DNA of 44,343 bases from a virus, in IMG/VR virus record IMGVR_UViG_3300005663_000088, positions 1-44,343 of that record. The stretch is one strand, 5' to 3'. Within the stretch, counting starts at the first letter, position 1. Each line of letters starts with the position of its first letter. Below the pieces are notes generated by a model, which saw nothing but the letters and a program-made list of their open reading frames with translations, was not told where the DNA came from and made no database searches. Positions 30,617-37,796 of the stretch are shown here, piece by piece. Made by a program: the position numbers and the translations under genes.

Positions 30617-31131
30617 GGCAAATTATCAAACAACTATTTGCAGCATATCCGAATTCACAGGTCACGGAACAGACTGTCGTGGTATATTTGAAACTCTTGC
30701 AGGATATTCCGCTCGACGAGTTGCAGACTATCATCGACCAGTGCATTGCACAATTGAAATTTTTGCCAACCGTGGCAGAACTGCGCAATATGCACCATAC
30801 ATTGACAACTAGCCTGGCGCAACCGTCTGCAGCTGAAGCATGGGGTGCAGTGCAAAAACAGTTGAGTAGTGTAGGTAACTGGGGTGTACCTCAATTTGAG
30901 GATTCTCTTGTCGGACAGGTAGTAGAGATGATCGGCTGGCAGGATCTATGCGCAAGCGAGAATACAATGGCAGACCGAGCGCACTTTCTGAGGATGTATC
31001 AACAGGTAGAACAGCGGCGCCAGCAGGGCAAGAAGTTACTGCCGGCCGCACGCCGGCTGGCAGAGAAGAGCGGGTACAAACCGCAACTTACACATATTGG
31101 GCAACTATTGTCAGATATAGAAAACAACTGA
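30607..31131 (+). CDS. Helicase loader, G39P-like
   Basis: The 174-aa product resembles the G39P loader/inhibitor family: an N-terminal domain with FAAYPNSQVTEQTVVVYLKLLQDIPLDEL and LPTVAELR near residue 58, a helical middle, and a C-terminal tail ending PQLTHIGQLLSDIENN. It overlaps the initiator stop by 10 nt. G39P delivers the replicative helicase to the initiator-bound origin. No phage helicase gene is present, so a host DnaB-type helicase is the likely partner. Confidence 0.78.
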   Translation: MGIGQIIKQLFAAYPNSQVTEQTVVVYLKLLQDIPLDELQTIIDQCIAQLKFLPTVAELRNMHHTLTTSLAQPSAAEAWGAVQKQLSSVGNWGVPQFEDSLVGQVVEMIGWQDLCASENTMADRAHFLRMYQQVEQRRQQGKKLLPAARRLAEKSGYKPQLTHIGQLLSDIENN

Positions 31132-31184
31132 TGATCAGCAGTTATAGTCATGTCAGCCTGCGTGCTGGCAGGAAGGATTAACCC

Positions 31185-31643
31185 ATGATGGAGGATACTC
31201 AAAGATGTGAAGATACAACCGTAGAGTTATCTGAGGGTAGCAGAATACACCTTACATTATTCCCGTGGCTTACATACTGTGGAAAACACCTAGATGATCA
31301 TCTATCCGCCGTGGAAGTAAAACAAAACGGGAAGAAAATGTGCAAGGTGTGCCTGAAAGCCAGGCCAGCATTTTATGCCGAAATATATAGCATTGGTGTT
31401 TTGGAATGTGGTATCCAAATTGATGAACAGCACTATTCATTTGGAAGCTCGCATTCGTATAGTTGGCGGATAAGATTTCGCCAAATTGAAGAACCATACC
31501 CAATTGATGACAGGCAGTTTGGAGAGATAAAACATGCTTGGATTGGTGGTTCGATAGATGCGCCTGATTTTGGGTTAGTCCTGATTGTTGCCCATGGTGT
31601 TGCACAATATGTAGCTAAACTAGGATGGAGGAAGCCAGCATAA
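31185..31643 (+). CDS. Hypothetical protein with possible zinc-binding cysteines (152 aa)
   Basis: MMEDTQRCEDTTVELSEGSRIHLTLFPWLTYCGKHLDD... includes YCGKHL and MCKVCLK (about residues 30-60), which could bind zinc. A beta-rich C-terminal part with SYSWRIRFRQIEEP and LVLIVAHGVAQY follows. AAGGA precedes the ATG. The region appears richer in A/T than neighbouring genes. No family recognised. Confidence 0.58.
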   Translation: MMEDTQRCEDTTVELSEGSRIHLTLFPWLTYCGKHLDDHLSAVEVKQNGKKMCKVCLKARPAFYAEIYSIGVLECGIQIDEQHYSFGSSHSYSWRIRFRQIEEPYPIDDRQFGEIKHAWIGGSIDAPDFGLVLIVAHGVAQYVAKLGWRKPA

Positions 31644-31804
31644 TGGAACAGAATCCACAATTGGAAGCGCATGATGAGCGTAAACAACTAACACACATCG
31701 GGCAACTTCTGCCTGGCAACGGGAGCGAAGATGGAAATACTTCTACTGGTAATGCTTTTGATAACCAACATAGCATTATTGCGAACAAATCTTCGAGCAA
31801 ATAA
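31643..31804 (+). CDS. Small protein sharing the loader's C-terminal motif (53 aa)
   Basis: The ATG overlaps the previous TAA (TAATG). MEQNPQLEAHDERKQLTHIGQLLPGN... repeats QLTHIGQLL, which is also in the loader's C-terminus (31076-31110), and then runs into a Ser/Asn-rich tail. The shared nine residues are encoded by different codons, arguing for selection on the peptide rather than a recent copy. It overlaps the next gene by 74 nt in another frame. It could compete with the loader for its partner. Confidence 0.5.
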   Translation: MEQNPQLEAHDERKQLTHIGQLLPGNGSEDGNTSTGNAFDNQHSIIANKSSSK

Positions 31805-31856
31805 GTTGGAACACAGAATTAGAAAACTGGAAGTTTCAATTAGCGGAGGCGAATGA
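31731..31856 (+). CDS. Small single-pass membrane protein (41 aa)
   Basis: MEILLLVMLLITNIALLRTNLRANKLEHR...: one transmembrane helix and a basic coiled-coil-like tail. GGGAG lies 5 nt upstream of the ATG, and the stop overlaps the next ATG (ATGA). Begins inside the preceding small gene. Function unknown. Confidence 0.55.
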   Translation: MEILLLVMLLITNIALLRTNLRANKLEHRIRKLEVSISGGE

Positions 31857-32155
31857 TGGACGTACTGGCAGCAATGAATTACATCCTGGTGGAGGGCGTA
31901 GACGATCACTGGCGCACGTATCCAGAAAACGAGGCAGTCATAGCGATGGTGAGTGCTTTTCTAGAAGAACACCAGAAACACAAAACCATCGCAGCATTGC
32001 GTCAGGTGATAGAGCGCGTTACCGGCGACCACATACAGGCGCGTATGGAAGCGGACGCGCTTGCTGCGGAAGTAGAGGAACTCAAAGCCAAGCTCGATGC
32101 TCAGCCGCGAATGTTTAGTTTCGATCCATATCAAGAGCCCTGGGAGAACGCATGA
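31853..32155 (+). CDS. Hypothetical helical protein (100 aa)
   Basis: MMDVLAAMNYILVEGVDDHWRTYPENEAVIAMVSAFLEEHQKHK... is acidic and helical with a coiled-coil stretch (ALAAEVEELKAKLDAQ, about 65-85). It resembles many uncharacterised phage early proteins. ATGA overlaps at both ends. Confidence 0.6.
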   Translation: MMDVLAAMNYILVEGVDDHWRTYPENEAVIAMVSAFLEEHQKHKTIAALRQVIERVTGDHIQARMEADALAAEVEELKAKLDAQPRMFSFDPYQEPWENA

Positions 32156-32781
32156 TGATACCGGATGATGTTGTGAAAGATATTCGTTACCTAGGCAAGT
32201 TCGTGGCAGAACTACAGAATGCAGACCCGCGCGCAAAGGGCGTGGACGAAGCGTTTGATGCGGTAGACAGGTTATGGGACTGGCTGGACTCTCAGCAGCA
32301 GATGCCGCAGGGCGATGACCTGCGCGAACGGTTGGCGGATGTGCAGCACGAGATATGGGCGCATTGGATGCAGTACTTGTGCAGTACGTGCTATGTGTAC
32401 GATGACGAAACATGCGAGTTACCAGTGAACAAGGTCCGCCGCTGGCGCCGCCAGATGGAGACGCCCTACGCCGAATTGTGCGAAGCGGAGAAAGAGAGCG
32501 ACCGCGAGCAGGCAGATAAGGTGCTGGCCGTACTGGACCTGCCACAGATACCGCAGTCGGACTGGAGTGATGCGCCAGACTGGGCGGAGGCCCACTTTTT
32601 TGATTGCCACGGATACGGTATGTGGTCAGATACGGAGAAATTGAGAGTTGCACGCGAGTGGCCTAGTGGCTGGGAATCCTATCCGAACGTCTTTTTCCTC
32701 ATCGATTTTAGTGACTTGCAATTACCGCTCGGCATTGACTGGCGGCAGACGCTAGAGTGCAGGCCGCAGGAGGACACATGA
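32152..32781 (+). CDS. Conserved phage protein of unknown function (209 aa)
   Basis: The central part has the conserved phage motif series HEIWAHWMQYL (about 67-77), VRRWRRQMETPYAEL and KESDREQADKVL (about 97-125). These recur in many siphovirus early regions, often near replication genes. The C-terminal 80 residues are variable and acidic with aromatic residues. The biochemical function is not known. Confidence 0.72.
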   Translation: MMIPDDVVKDIRYLGKFVAELQNADPRAKGVDEAFDAVDRLWDWLDSQQQMPQGDDLRERLADVQHEIWAHWMQYLCSTCYVYDDETCELPVNKVRRWRRQMETPYAELCEAEKESDREQADKVLAVLDLPQIPQSDWSDAPDWAEAHFFDCHGYGMWSDTEKLRVAREWPSGWESYPNVFFLIDFSDLQLPLGIDWRQTLECRPQEDT

Positions 32782-32984
32782 GTGAGTGGAAAATGGTAGT
32801 CTGGCCGGGTGTGCCGCTCCTGCTGGCGCACAATATGAACGAAGCCTATGAGAAAACACCGGGAATCAACAAGGTTGGAATCGTGGAAAGCGCGGCCGTA
32901 TTCCGAACGATAGAAACCAATAAACGGTACGTGGTCTATCAGACGAAAACGATGCGGGTGTTCCGGCCCACTGAGGACGCATGA
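32778..32984 (+). CDS. Small hypothetical protein (68 aa)
   Basis: MSEWKMVVWPGVPLLLAHNMNEAYEKTPGINK..., start set by ATGA overlap with the preceding gene. Alternating strands (YVVYQTKTMRVF) and no membrane helix. It ends by ATGA overlap with the overprinted methyltransferase-region ORF. Confidence 0.6.
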   Translation: MSEWKMVVWPGVPLLLAHNMNEAYEKTPGINKVGIVESAAVFRTIETNKRYVVYQTKTMRVFRPTEDA

Positions 32985-33754
32985 GACAAATTCTTGTGCG
33001 CTCTATATGTGTAAACGGGGATAAATCATGCGAGAACTCAGCTTGTTTACCGGCGCCGGAGGAGGCTTACTCGGAACCATGTTGCTCGGATGGCATCCGG
33101 TCGGATACGTCGAATGGGACAAATACTGCCAGCAAGTCATTGCTGCCCGCATCGCAGACGGATACCTGCCTGCAGCTCCCATCTTCGTTGACGTGCGTGA
33201 GTTCATACAGTCCGGTGCAGCCGCAGAATATCGAGGAGTTGCGGACGTGGTTACGGCAGGATTCCCATGTCAGCCGTTCTCAGTTGCCGGAAAACGAGCA
33301 GGAGCGGACGACGAACGAAACATGTGGCCCGCAACTATTAAGTGCATCCGCCTGGTACGACCGCAGTATGTATATCTGGAGAACGTTCCAGGCCTGCTTA
33401 CTAGTGGATACTTTGGAACCGTTCTCGGAGACTTGGCCGAAAGCGGGTATGATATGCGATGGCGTATTCTATCCGCAGCTGAATTGGGTGCACCGCATAA
33501 GCGAGATAGGCTCTGGATTGTGGCCTACACCAAGGGTATGGATGGCACATGGTGCCATCCGGAAGAAGATCAATTCCAAATGGGCAAAAGTGCAAAACCT
33601 AGAGGATCTTTGTGGTGGAAGGCCAGATGTACCCCTTGTCGAATGGATGATGGGCTGGCCTATGGGGTGGACCGACTTAAAGCCCTTGGCAATGGACAAA
33701 TTCCGGCAGTGGCAGCGGCAGCATGGCGTCTGCTTACGTAGGAATAACGCATGA
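32981..33754 (+). CDS. Overprinted +1-frame gene within the C5 methyltransferase region (257 aa)
   Basis: This frame overlaps the whole methyltransferase gene in the +1 frame. Its ATG overlaps the previous stop and its stop overlaps the next ATG (both ATGA), the operon's normal junction. The product carries motifs I know from phage proteins next to cytosine methylases: EELRTWL, SETWPKAGM, GLWPTP and VEWMMGWPMGWTDLKPL, ending KFRQWQRQHG. Both frames thus look genuine across about 700 bp. The function is not known; a methyltransferase-linked partner is plausible. Confidence 0.55.
   Translation: MRQILVRSICVNGDKSCENSACLPAPEEAYSEPCCSDGIRSDTSNGTNTASKSLLPASQTDTCLQLPSSLTCVSSYSPVQPQNIEELRTWLRQDSHVSRSQLPENEQERTTNETCGPQLLSASAWYDRSMYIWRTFQACLLVDTLEPFSETWPKAGMICDGVFYPQLNWVHRISEIGSGLWPTPRVWMAHGAIRKKINSKWAKVQNLEDLCGGRPDVPLVEWMMGWPMGWTDLKPLAMDKFRQWQRQHGVCLRRNNA
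33028..33741 (+). CDS. DNA cytosine-5 methyltransferase
   Basis: The 237-aa product has motif I LSLFTGAGGG (4-13), motif IV GFPCQPFS with catalytic Cys81, motif VI ENV (118-120), VIII-like KRDRLW and motif X LKALGNGQIP. It is short for the family, and its target-recognition region (about 165-215) is small. GGGG precedes the ATG by 9 nt. It probably protects phage DNA from restriction. The complete second reading frame across it (32981-33754) is unusual. Confidence 0.85.
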   Translation: MRELSLFTGAGGGLLGTMLLGWHPVGYVEWDKYCQQVIAARIADGYLPAAPIFVDVREFIQSGAAAEYRGVADVVTAGFPCQPFSVAGKRAGADDERNMWPATIKCIRLVRPQYVYLENVPGLLTSGYFGTVLGDLAESGYDMRWRILSAAELGAPHKRDRLWIVAYTKGMDGTWCHPEEDQFQMGKSAKPRGSLWWKARCTPCRMDDGLAYGVDRLKALGNGQIPAVAAAAWRLLT

Positions 33755-34038
33755 GACAAGCCGCACGCGTAGACGACAACCAGGCCGACATTGTGCAGGC
33801 GCTGGAAGCTGCCGGCGCTACCGTGCTACACCTGCACCAGCTAGGCAAGGGGGCCCCGGATATTCTGGTCGGATTTCGGAAAGTCAATCATCTAATGGAA
33901 ATCAAGGATGGCGACAAATCACCTAGCCGCCGCGTGCTAACGGCAGACGAACTGACATGGCATAGCAACTGGCGAGGCGACGTGCTGATTGTGACCAGCG
34001 CCGACGATGCGCTGAGAAAGATTGGAGCAACAGAATGA
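33751..34038 (+). CDS. VRR-NUC-type nuclease
   Basis: The 95-aa product has the VRR-NUC/PD-(D/E)xK core: GAPDILVGF (Asp37), LMEIKDG (Glu50, Lys52), and a C-terminal DVLIVTSADDAL strand-helix. The size is right for a stand-alone phage VRR-NUC, which can resolve branched DNA. With Sak4 and the loader it completes a small recombination/replication set. ATGA overlap at each end. Confidence 0.85.
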   Translation: MRQAARVDDNQADIVQALEAAGATVLHLHQLGKGAPDILVGFRKVNHLMEIKDGDKSPSRRVLTADELTWHSNWRGDVLIVTSADDALRKIGATE

Positions 34039-34364
34039 AATATACACCAGGGCAGATAGTTATGGTTACTGGTAGGATTCGGCGTCATTATGATGATGAC
34101 CATCGGACATGGGAACGAGAGAATTTTGATGAGTCGTGCGAGGTCATGGTTTTGGGCTATACCACGAAACTGGTGGGCACGGTAACCGCGAATGAGTTTG
34201 AGCTTGTACCTGCATATAATACCAATGACGTAAAAGAACAATTCTGCGGCGGCGGCATTGATGTAGAGAACACGGTCCCGGCACTCATGGTCATGCCCGT
34301 AGCCAAATATCGCTATCGCGTGCCGTTTCCAGTGCATGTCGACCAGGTGCAGGAGGAAGCATAG
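34035..34364 (+). CDS. Hypothetical beta-rich protein (109 aa)
   Basis: MKYTPGQIVMVTGRIRRHYDDDHRTWERENF... looks like a small beta-barrel domain (KOW/SH3-like strands: GQIVMVTGRI, SCEVMVLGY, YRYRVPFPV). It overlaps the nuclease by 4 nt. About 50 nt of non-coding sequence follow before the next gene. Function unknown. Confidence 0.6.
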   Translation: MKYTPGQIVMVTGRIRRHYDDDHRTWERENFDESCEVMVLGYTTKLVGTVTANEFELVPAYNTNDVKEQFCGGGIDVENTVPALMVMPVAKYRYRVPFPVHVDQVQEEA

Positions 34365-34414
34365 CATGGACTTTACCACATAGCTATGAATGCACTATCC
34401 AAGATTGGAGCGAC

Positions 34415-34639
34415 ATGATGATCGATTATGACAAGGTGATGTTACAAAAGGAATTGGACCTAATACGGGAGGCTTTAATAAAACCCCTCCTATATGCACT
34501 TGATGAAATGGAGCACGGGAATTTAATGTCCAATGCCGAAAGAATCACTGAAGAGATTAATTCTGCGCTCGCTCATGCAGAGGCAATCGTGCGAGATATG
34601 AAAGAATTGCGGGCGGCGGAGGAGGCGAACGATGACTGA
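34415..34639 (+). CDS. Small helical protein (74 aa)
   Basis: MMIDYDKVMLQKELDLIREALIKPLLYALDEMEHG... is entirely helical and acidic, with no membrane segment and an ELRAAEEANDD end. GGAG lies 6 nt upstream of the ATG. Overlaps the next gene by 8 nt. No family recognised. Confidence 0.6.
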   Translation: MMIDYDKVMLQKELDLIREALIKPLLYALDEMEHGNLMSNAERITEEINSALAHAEAIVRDMKELRAAEEANDD

Positions 34640-34997
34640 CATCTATACCGGAACCGTAGATCATGATGGCAACCCTCCTCCCAAAATCAATATCGTGAAC
34701 GATGAGGGAGAAGGTGCGCTAACTGATGCTATGCGCGCGCTGGCTGAGGTCGTGGCGGAAAAGGTAATTGATTGCCGCTCTGTGCACATGATTCATGGAT
34801 ATGATATATGTGATGATATCTGGACGGGAGAACGCATAGTCGTTATTAGCGTGCGGGTAGAAGGAGAGCCGCTTGTATTTAAGGAGTGGCTGCAAGGCCA
34901 ATTCATATTAGATGTAAATCCTGTTCACCTGGCCGAAATGATAGTATCCGACCTAGATGCAACACGCCCGGAGGCAAACGATGGAACACACGATTGA
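34632..34997 (+). CDS. Hypothetical protein (121 aa)
   Basis: MTDIYTGTVDHDGNPPPKINIVNDEGEGALTDAMRALAEVVAEK..., then a beta-rich C-terminal half (ERIVVISVRVEGEPLVFKEW). GGAGGCG is the ribosome binding site, inside the previous gene. Overlaps the last gene of the operon by 17 nt. Function unknown. Confidence 0.6.
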   Translation: MTDIYTGTVDHDGNPPPKINIVNDEGEGALTDAMRALAEVVAEKVIDCRSVHMIHGYDICDDIWTGERIVVISVRVEGEPLVFKEWLQGQFILDVNPVHLAEMIVSDLDATRPEANDGTHD

Positions 34998-35163
34998 TGA
35001 GACGAAACAAGCGAAACTAAAACTGGAAGCAGAAATCGCGCGTCTGTTGAAAGATTTTGACCAAAAATATCACTGCAAAATCCACTATATCACCATCCGC
35101 CAGGTTGAACGCTTTGATAGTGAAGTGGTGCGATATCTGGTTGAACTGGATATCCGGCTATAG
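34981..35163 (+). CDS. Last early gene, small coiled-coil protein (60 aa)
   Basis: Start ATG 34981 has GGAGG 7 nt upstream. MEHTIDETKQAKLKLEAEIARLLKDFDQKYHCKIHY... has an N-terminal coiled coil followed by a beta strand pair (IHYITIRQ, VRYLVELDIRL). It ends the plus-strand block before the convergent region. Confidence 0.6.
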   Translation: MEHTIDETKQAKLKLEAEIARLLKDFDQKYHCKIHYITIRQVERFDSEVVRYLVELDIRL

Positions 35164-35182
35164 TACCGCCGCTGGCTATAAC

Positions 35183-35276
35183 GCAATAACTGCAATGTTT
35201 GCATGCAATAGGGGTACGATTACACGAGTGCGCGGCTATCAAGAAAACGCAATAGAGTACGCAATAGCATGCAATA
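35183..35276. repeat. GCAATA repeat cluster in the convergent intergenic region
   Basis: GCAATA occurs five times (35183, 35205, 35249, 35261, 35271) plus one GCAATG (35192) in 94 bp. GCATGCAATA occurs twice. The cluster fills the 150-bp gap between the converging early and late blocks, where no gene is present. It could be a protein-binding array or secondary origin. I see no T-rich intrinsic terminator there. Confidence 0.55.
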
Positions 35277-35313
35277 CCAGCTACAGGCGCACCTCCTGCC
35301 CGAAAATGACGTG

Positions 35314-36153
35314 TTACCTGGCCCTCAGCGCATCGACGTGTATGTTGTTTCTGCATCGCGGATGATGCTCGAATACCAGCCAGGCTCCGCCTATTGCTGC
35401 AGGAGCCATGGCCCTCTCAATAGAATATCCGCCCTTTAGCTTCCATTCGTTTTTGAGTGTTGGCAAACTGATGTGCAGCGTTTCGTCCACAACCTCTTTG
35501 CCGCTAGGTGCAACCGTTACGCGCGGACGGTTAATGCGCCATTCATTGTGAACATGTCCGCCGACATAAATATCTGCAACCGCCCATTCCTGCCAACGTG
35601 CGGACCGTTGCGTACCCTTGCTGACAACCCCTCCCTCTTTGCCATGATGGAAGAACAACAGCTTACTTGACTTGTGCCCGCCGGTATTCTTCTTGAACAT
35701 ATATCGCTCGAATCCGGCATAGCCCATATGCGGCACGCCCAGCGTATTGCACACGCGTTCCAACAAGTCGGTCTCTAGATATTTCCGCATCTTCACGTCA
35801 TGGTTACCGTCGCTGATGTGCATTAGGATCGGCGCATATGGGCGTAGAAACTCAACTGAGTCTTCCACCAGCGCGTCGCCATATGCAACGACGCCCGCGT
35901 ATTCTTTGCGAAGTTCTGCTAATGTTCGACGTGGATCATTGCGGCTCTGCATGGCGTCGTGCCAGTCGCCATATATCGACACAGGCGCGTTCTGTTCCAG
36001 CGCCTCATCCAGCAGGGCTCGCAGTAGTCGCCGGTCACAAAACGGGCTGTCGAAATGCACGTCCGCCAACTTGAGAAATGGTTGCCGCCATCCCTGCCCT
36101 GTCGTCTCCATGCGTATGGTTATCACATTTTCGCTTGTGTGTGACCACTCCAT
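35314..36153 (-). CDS. Metallophosphoesterase
   Basis: The 279-aa product has the calcineurin-like metal-ligand series: LADVHFD (Asp31, His33), YGDWHD (Asp63, His65), DGNHD (115-119), FFHHG, and GGHVH. The family hydrolyses phosphodiesters, including nucleic acids and cyclic nucleotides. It is the last gene transcribed in the late block, just behind a terminator-like hairpin, with its own GGAGG ribosome binding site, so its expression may depend on read-through. Role in infection unknown. Confidence 0.85.
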   Translation of the reverse strand: MEWSHTSENVITIRMETTGQGWRQPFLKLADVHFDSPFCDRRLLRALLDEALEQNAPVSIYGDWHDAMQSRNDPRRTLAELRKEYAGVVAYGDALVEDSVEFLRPYAPILMHISDGNHDVKMRKYLETDLLERVCNTLGVPHMGYAGFERYMFKKNTGGHKSSKLLFFHHGKEGGVVSKGTQRSARWQEWAVADIYVGGHVHNEWRINRPRVTVAPSGKEVVDETLHISLPTLKNEWKLKGGYSIERAMAPAAIGGAWLVFEHHPRCRNNIHVDALRAR

Positions 36154-36164
36154 TTTCGCCTCCG

Positions 36165-36193
36165 AAAGAAAAGGCGGACCCGTCAGGCCCGCC
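36165..36193 (-). terminator. Rho-independent terminator after the glycosidase
   Basis: On the minus strand GGCGG (36193-36189) pairs with CCGCC (36177-36173), with further CC/GG pairing inside, followed by TTTTCTTTC (36172-36164). It sits between the glycosidase and the metallophosphoesterase start, and the T-tract almost touches that gene's ribosome binding site. Confidence 0.7.
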
Positions 36194-36283
36194 GTTGCCG
36201 TATGTGCCGTATGTGCCGTTGTGTGTCATCTATGAATGGTTAGCTGCGTTGTGTTGCATGACTCGCCACAAGTGCAACACAAA

Positions 36284-37045
36284 TCATGCCGTTACTAGCG
36301 GCAGGTTCAGCAAGTGTTGCTCTGCCACGAACGCCTCGCCAAGCTCTGTCAGTTTACCCGCCGCCGTCAATAGTGACGAAAACGCCATATCAGTCTCGTA
36401 GTATGCCGAGAACCAGGCCGCGGCATGGATGTCGCCCTTCGCCAACGCTTGCCGAATCGCGCTCATGACCTCCTGTGGTCTATTATCATCCCGTCTCCAA
36501 CTGGCGACTTCGCTGACAATGATCGGTATGCCGTCGCCAAACTTCTTTTTCCATGAGCCAATGCGCGAATGAATCATCATTGCGTTCGGCTCATATAAAT
36601 GAATATGCCAGTAATCAGGCAGCGGCCCGCCTGCATCCAAATATGCCTGTGTCCAGTTCTTTCCGCCGCTCATATAATCATGCAGCACGCCAGGTATGGC
36701 TATTGGTACGACCCAGCTTCCCGTCTGCCGTTTTAGTTCACGCACAGTCTCGGCGAATACCTCCGGCGGCGTGTCGCTTTGTTCTGCTCGTTCCGGTTCG
36801 TTTCCAAGTAGCCATAAATGCGTCGAATATTGTTTTATGGTAGGCAGTGCACGCGCCAACCATTCGAGATTCATGCGCCAGATCATCGGCACAAAATTAT
36901 CGAACTGCCCGCAGAGATCGTATTTCCAATTATAAAACCAATTTGGTTCCAACATTGTCAGCGCATGGACATACCAGGACGGGTCATTTACAGCCCGTTG
37001 CCAGGGAATACCCACTGCTAGGCCACTTGGTAAATCAGTGCGCAT
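36284..37045 (-). CDS. Glycoside hydrolase (GH catalytic-core, GH128-like barrel)
   Basis: The 253-aa protein is a single TIM barrel with WLLGNEPE (acid/base candidate Glu83) and IIVSEVASW (nucleophile candidate Glu179), typical of the Glyco_hydro_cc family. No signal peptide. It closes the tail-gene block, so it may be a virion-bound depolymerase or act with the endolysin, whose N-terminal barrel is of similar type. The start lies right beside the HNH gene promoter and has only a weak ribosome binding site. Confidence 0.82.
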   Translation of the reverse strand: MRTDLPSGLAVGIPWQRAVNDPSWYVHALTMLEPNWFYNWKYDLCGQFDNFVPMIWRMNLEWLARALPTIKQYSTHLWLLGNEPERAEQSDTPPEVFAETVRELKRQTGSWVVPIAIPGVLHDYMSGGKNWTQAYLDAGGPLPDYWHIHLYEPNAMMIHSRIGSWKKKFGDGIPIIVSEVASWRRDDNRPQEVMSAIRQALAKGDIHAAAWFSAYYETDMAFSSLLTAAGKLTELGEAFVAEQHLLNLPLVTA

Positions 37046-37055
37046 ATGCTATAAT
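37027..37055 (+). promoter_or_regulatory. Promoter of the HNH endonuclease gene
   Basis: TTGGTA (37027-37032), 17-bp spacer, perfect TATAAT (37050-37055). It lies inside the first codons of the oppositely transcribed glycosidase gene. The following leader (37073-37124) contains a GCCGCAG...CTGCGGC stem and a CGGAA...TTCCG stem before the ATG. Confidence 0.72.
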
Positions 37056-37124
37056 TTTATTATCTATAAATAATGCCGCAGCAGTGCTTGGAACACTCTG
37101 CGGCCCACCGGAAACGAGGTTCCG

Positions 37125-37619
37125 ATGCTTATCCCAAATTCTACACGAAAATATCATTCGCTCCAACAAGCCATGCGGCGCAATACTGACTTTGGATTGC
37201 CCGACGAATGCTGGGAATGGCAAGGCAACATCGACAAGAATGGATATGGAAGATTCAATATGATGAAGCACACGTATTTCGCGCATCAAACTGCTTACCT
37301 TCTTCATTATGGCGAACGCCCTAGCGGTATTAACGTGTGTCATCATTGTGATAATCCCGCTTGCGTAAACCCTTACCACTTGTTCATTGGTACTCAGGCT
37401 GACAATGTTGCCGATTGCATCGCTAAGGGCAGAAAAACTAATCCACCAAAACATATAGGTTCTAAACACCCGCATTCAAAACTAACAGAAGATGACGTGA
37501 AACAGATTCGGATACTTCGTGCCGACGGTCTTACATATCGTGCAATTGGCAATAGGTTCAGAGTAACATATTACGCTATCTACGACGTATGCAATCGTTC
37601 TTGGAAGCATGTCACCTGA
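37125..37619 (+). CDS. HNH homing endonuclease
   Basis: The 164-aa product reads CWEWQGNIDKNGYGRF, then VCHHCDNPACVNPYHLFIGTQADN: an HNH_3-type core with the His-Cys zinc pattern. A C-terminal KLTEDDVKQIRILRADGLTYRAI helix-turn-helix region binds DNA. It is on the strand opposite to all neighbours and interrupts the late block. Free-standing HNH genes of this kind are mobile and cut homologous sites lacking them. Confidence 0.88.
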   Translation: MLIPNSTRKYHSLQQAMRRNTDFGLPDECWEWQGNIDKNGYGRFNMMKHTYFAHQTAYLLHYGERPSGINVCHHCDNPACVNPYHLFIGTQADNVADCIAKGRKTNPPKHIGSKHPHSKLTEDDVKQIRILRADGLTYRAIGNRFRVTYYAIYDVCNRSWKHVT

Positions 37620-37670
37620 TATGCCCACGCCCAGGCCAGACGGAATTATGGGTGGGAGAACGGCGGTCAT
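37617..37670 (-). pseudogene. Orphan gene start cut off by the HNH gene
   Basis: ATG 37670 opens MTAVLPPIIPSGLGVGI; the similarity to the starts of neighbouring genes ends exactly at the HNH stop codon. It resembles the glycosidase start (DLPSGLAVGIP). It looks like a truncated 5' end separated from its gene by the HNH insertion. The frame continues only as antisense of the HNH gene. Confidence 0.45.
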
Positions 37671-37678
37671 GTACTCAC

Positions 37679-37795
37679 CTAAAACTTATTAACCAATCGC
37701 GATAACGGGAAGTTCTCATCAACCTGAAACCCATCCAGAATCTTCAGCACCGTCGTGCTATTGAGCGGGATGCCTACGCCGAGTCCGCTTCTCAT
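37679..37795 (-). CDS. Tiny protein with SGLGVGIP start (38 aa)
   Basis: MRSGLGVGIPLNSTTVLKILDGFQV...LVNKF ends in TAG. Its start directly follows the 102-aa gene stop (TAACATG). The first residues match the glycosidase and the orphan start, so three SGLxVGI segments occur within 800 bp. It may be a small tail protein or a fragment of an older duplicated gene. Confidence 0.5.
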   Translation of the reverse strand: MRSGLGVGIPLNSTTVLKILDGFQVDENFPLSRLVNKF

Positions 37796-37796
37796 G

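Noticed and set aside
37482-37616. Minus-strand ORF antisense to the HNH gene
   Set aside because: Only the first 18 codons (37617-37670) look like a real gene start; the rest is the reverse complement of the HNH coding sequence and has no protein character.
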